Positions 6,871 to 6,895 of a stretch of DNA of 6,895 nt are shown here, in pieces. The stretch comes from JAFGKM01 sp964413825 (GTDB taxonomy: Bacteria; Ratteibacteria; UBA8468; B48-G9; JAFGKM01): NCBI GenBank assembly GCA_964413825.1, contig CAYPTS010000078.1, positions 1-6,895 on the forward strand, in the 5' to 3' direction. The number at the start of each line of letters is the position of its first letter. Position 1 is the first letter of the stretch. The notes under the pieces were generated by a model that worked only from the letters and a program-made list of their open reading frames with translations, searched no databases and was not told the DNA's origin. The position numbers were made by a program, and so were the translations under genes.

Positions 6871-6895
6871 TGTCATTGCGAACGAAGTGAAGCAA
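6871..6895. repeat. Edge of a widespread dispersed palindromic repeat
   Basis: The last 25 bases, TGTCATTGCGAACGAAGTG followed by AAGCAA, match from memory one end of a short dispersed repeat commonly seen between genes in many unrelated bacteria (typical core ATTGCGAGCGAAGCGAAGCAAT). The TTGC...GCAA ends are inverted. The element continues past the window edge, so its full length, second arm and any flanking target duplication cannot be seen. It lies upstream of the BrkB-family gene, outside any coding frame. Confidence 0.5.

Overview
All convincing genes in this window lie on the minus strand, so transcription runs from the right edge to the left. Codon use is GC-leaning, except for a visibly more AT-rich rightmost gene and the gap after it. 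The gene set (MenA-type and long-chain polyprenyl enzymes, a type II NADH dehydrogenase-like flavoprotein, a Cu+ ATPase) suggests a menaquinone-using respiring bacterium. The lineage cannot be fixed from the sequence alone. A copy of a widespread dispersed repeat at the right edge is compatible with many diderm or environmental phyla.

Layout, in transcription order: (1) 6871-6895, edge of a dispersed repeat; (2) 6816-5497, a YihY/BrkB-family membrane protein with a C-terminal winged-helix-like tail and a strong Shine-Dalgarno; (3) 5496-5335, a gap without a minus-strand gene, holding a possible decayed rimO-like remnant on the plus strand and a perfect TATAAT just before the next gene; (4) 5334-3076, a Cu+-exporting P1B-type ATPase (copA); (5) 3071-2163, a MenA/UbiA prenyltransferase; (6) 2175-1186, a long-chain polyprenyl diphosphate synthase; (7) 1235-51, an NDH-2-like FAD/NAD oxidoreductase; (8) 54-1, the first 18 codons of a further gene, cut by the window edge.

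Genes 4 to 8 are packed with a 4-nt gap or with overlaps (13, 50 and 4 nt), so they very probably form one translationally coupled operon. The logic of its middle part is clear. The synthase makes the polyprenyl tail, MenA attaches it to 1,4-dihydroxy-2-naphthoate to give demethylmenaquinone, and the NDH-2-like enzyme may feed electrons into that quinone pool. A copper ATPase at the head suggests coupling of copper handling to respiration, either as quinone-pool protection or as copper supply to a cuproenzyme such as a terminal oxidase; that is inference. The most unusual observations are the plus-strand rimO-like ghost in the brkB-copA gap, the copper/menaquinone operon itself, and non-canonical motifs in the synthase and the NDH-2-like protein.
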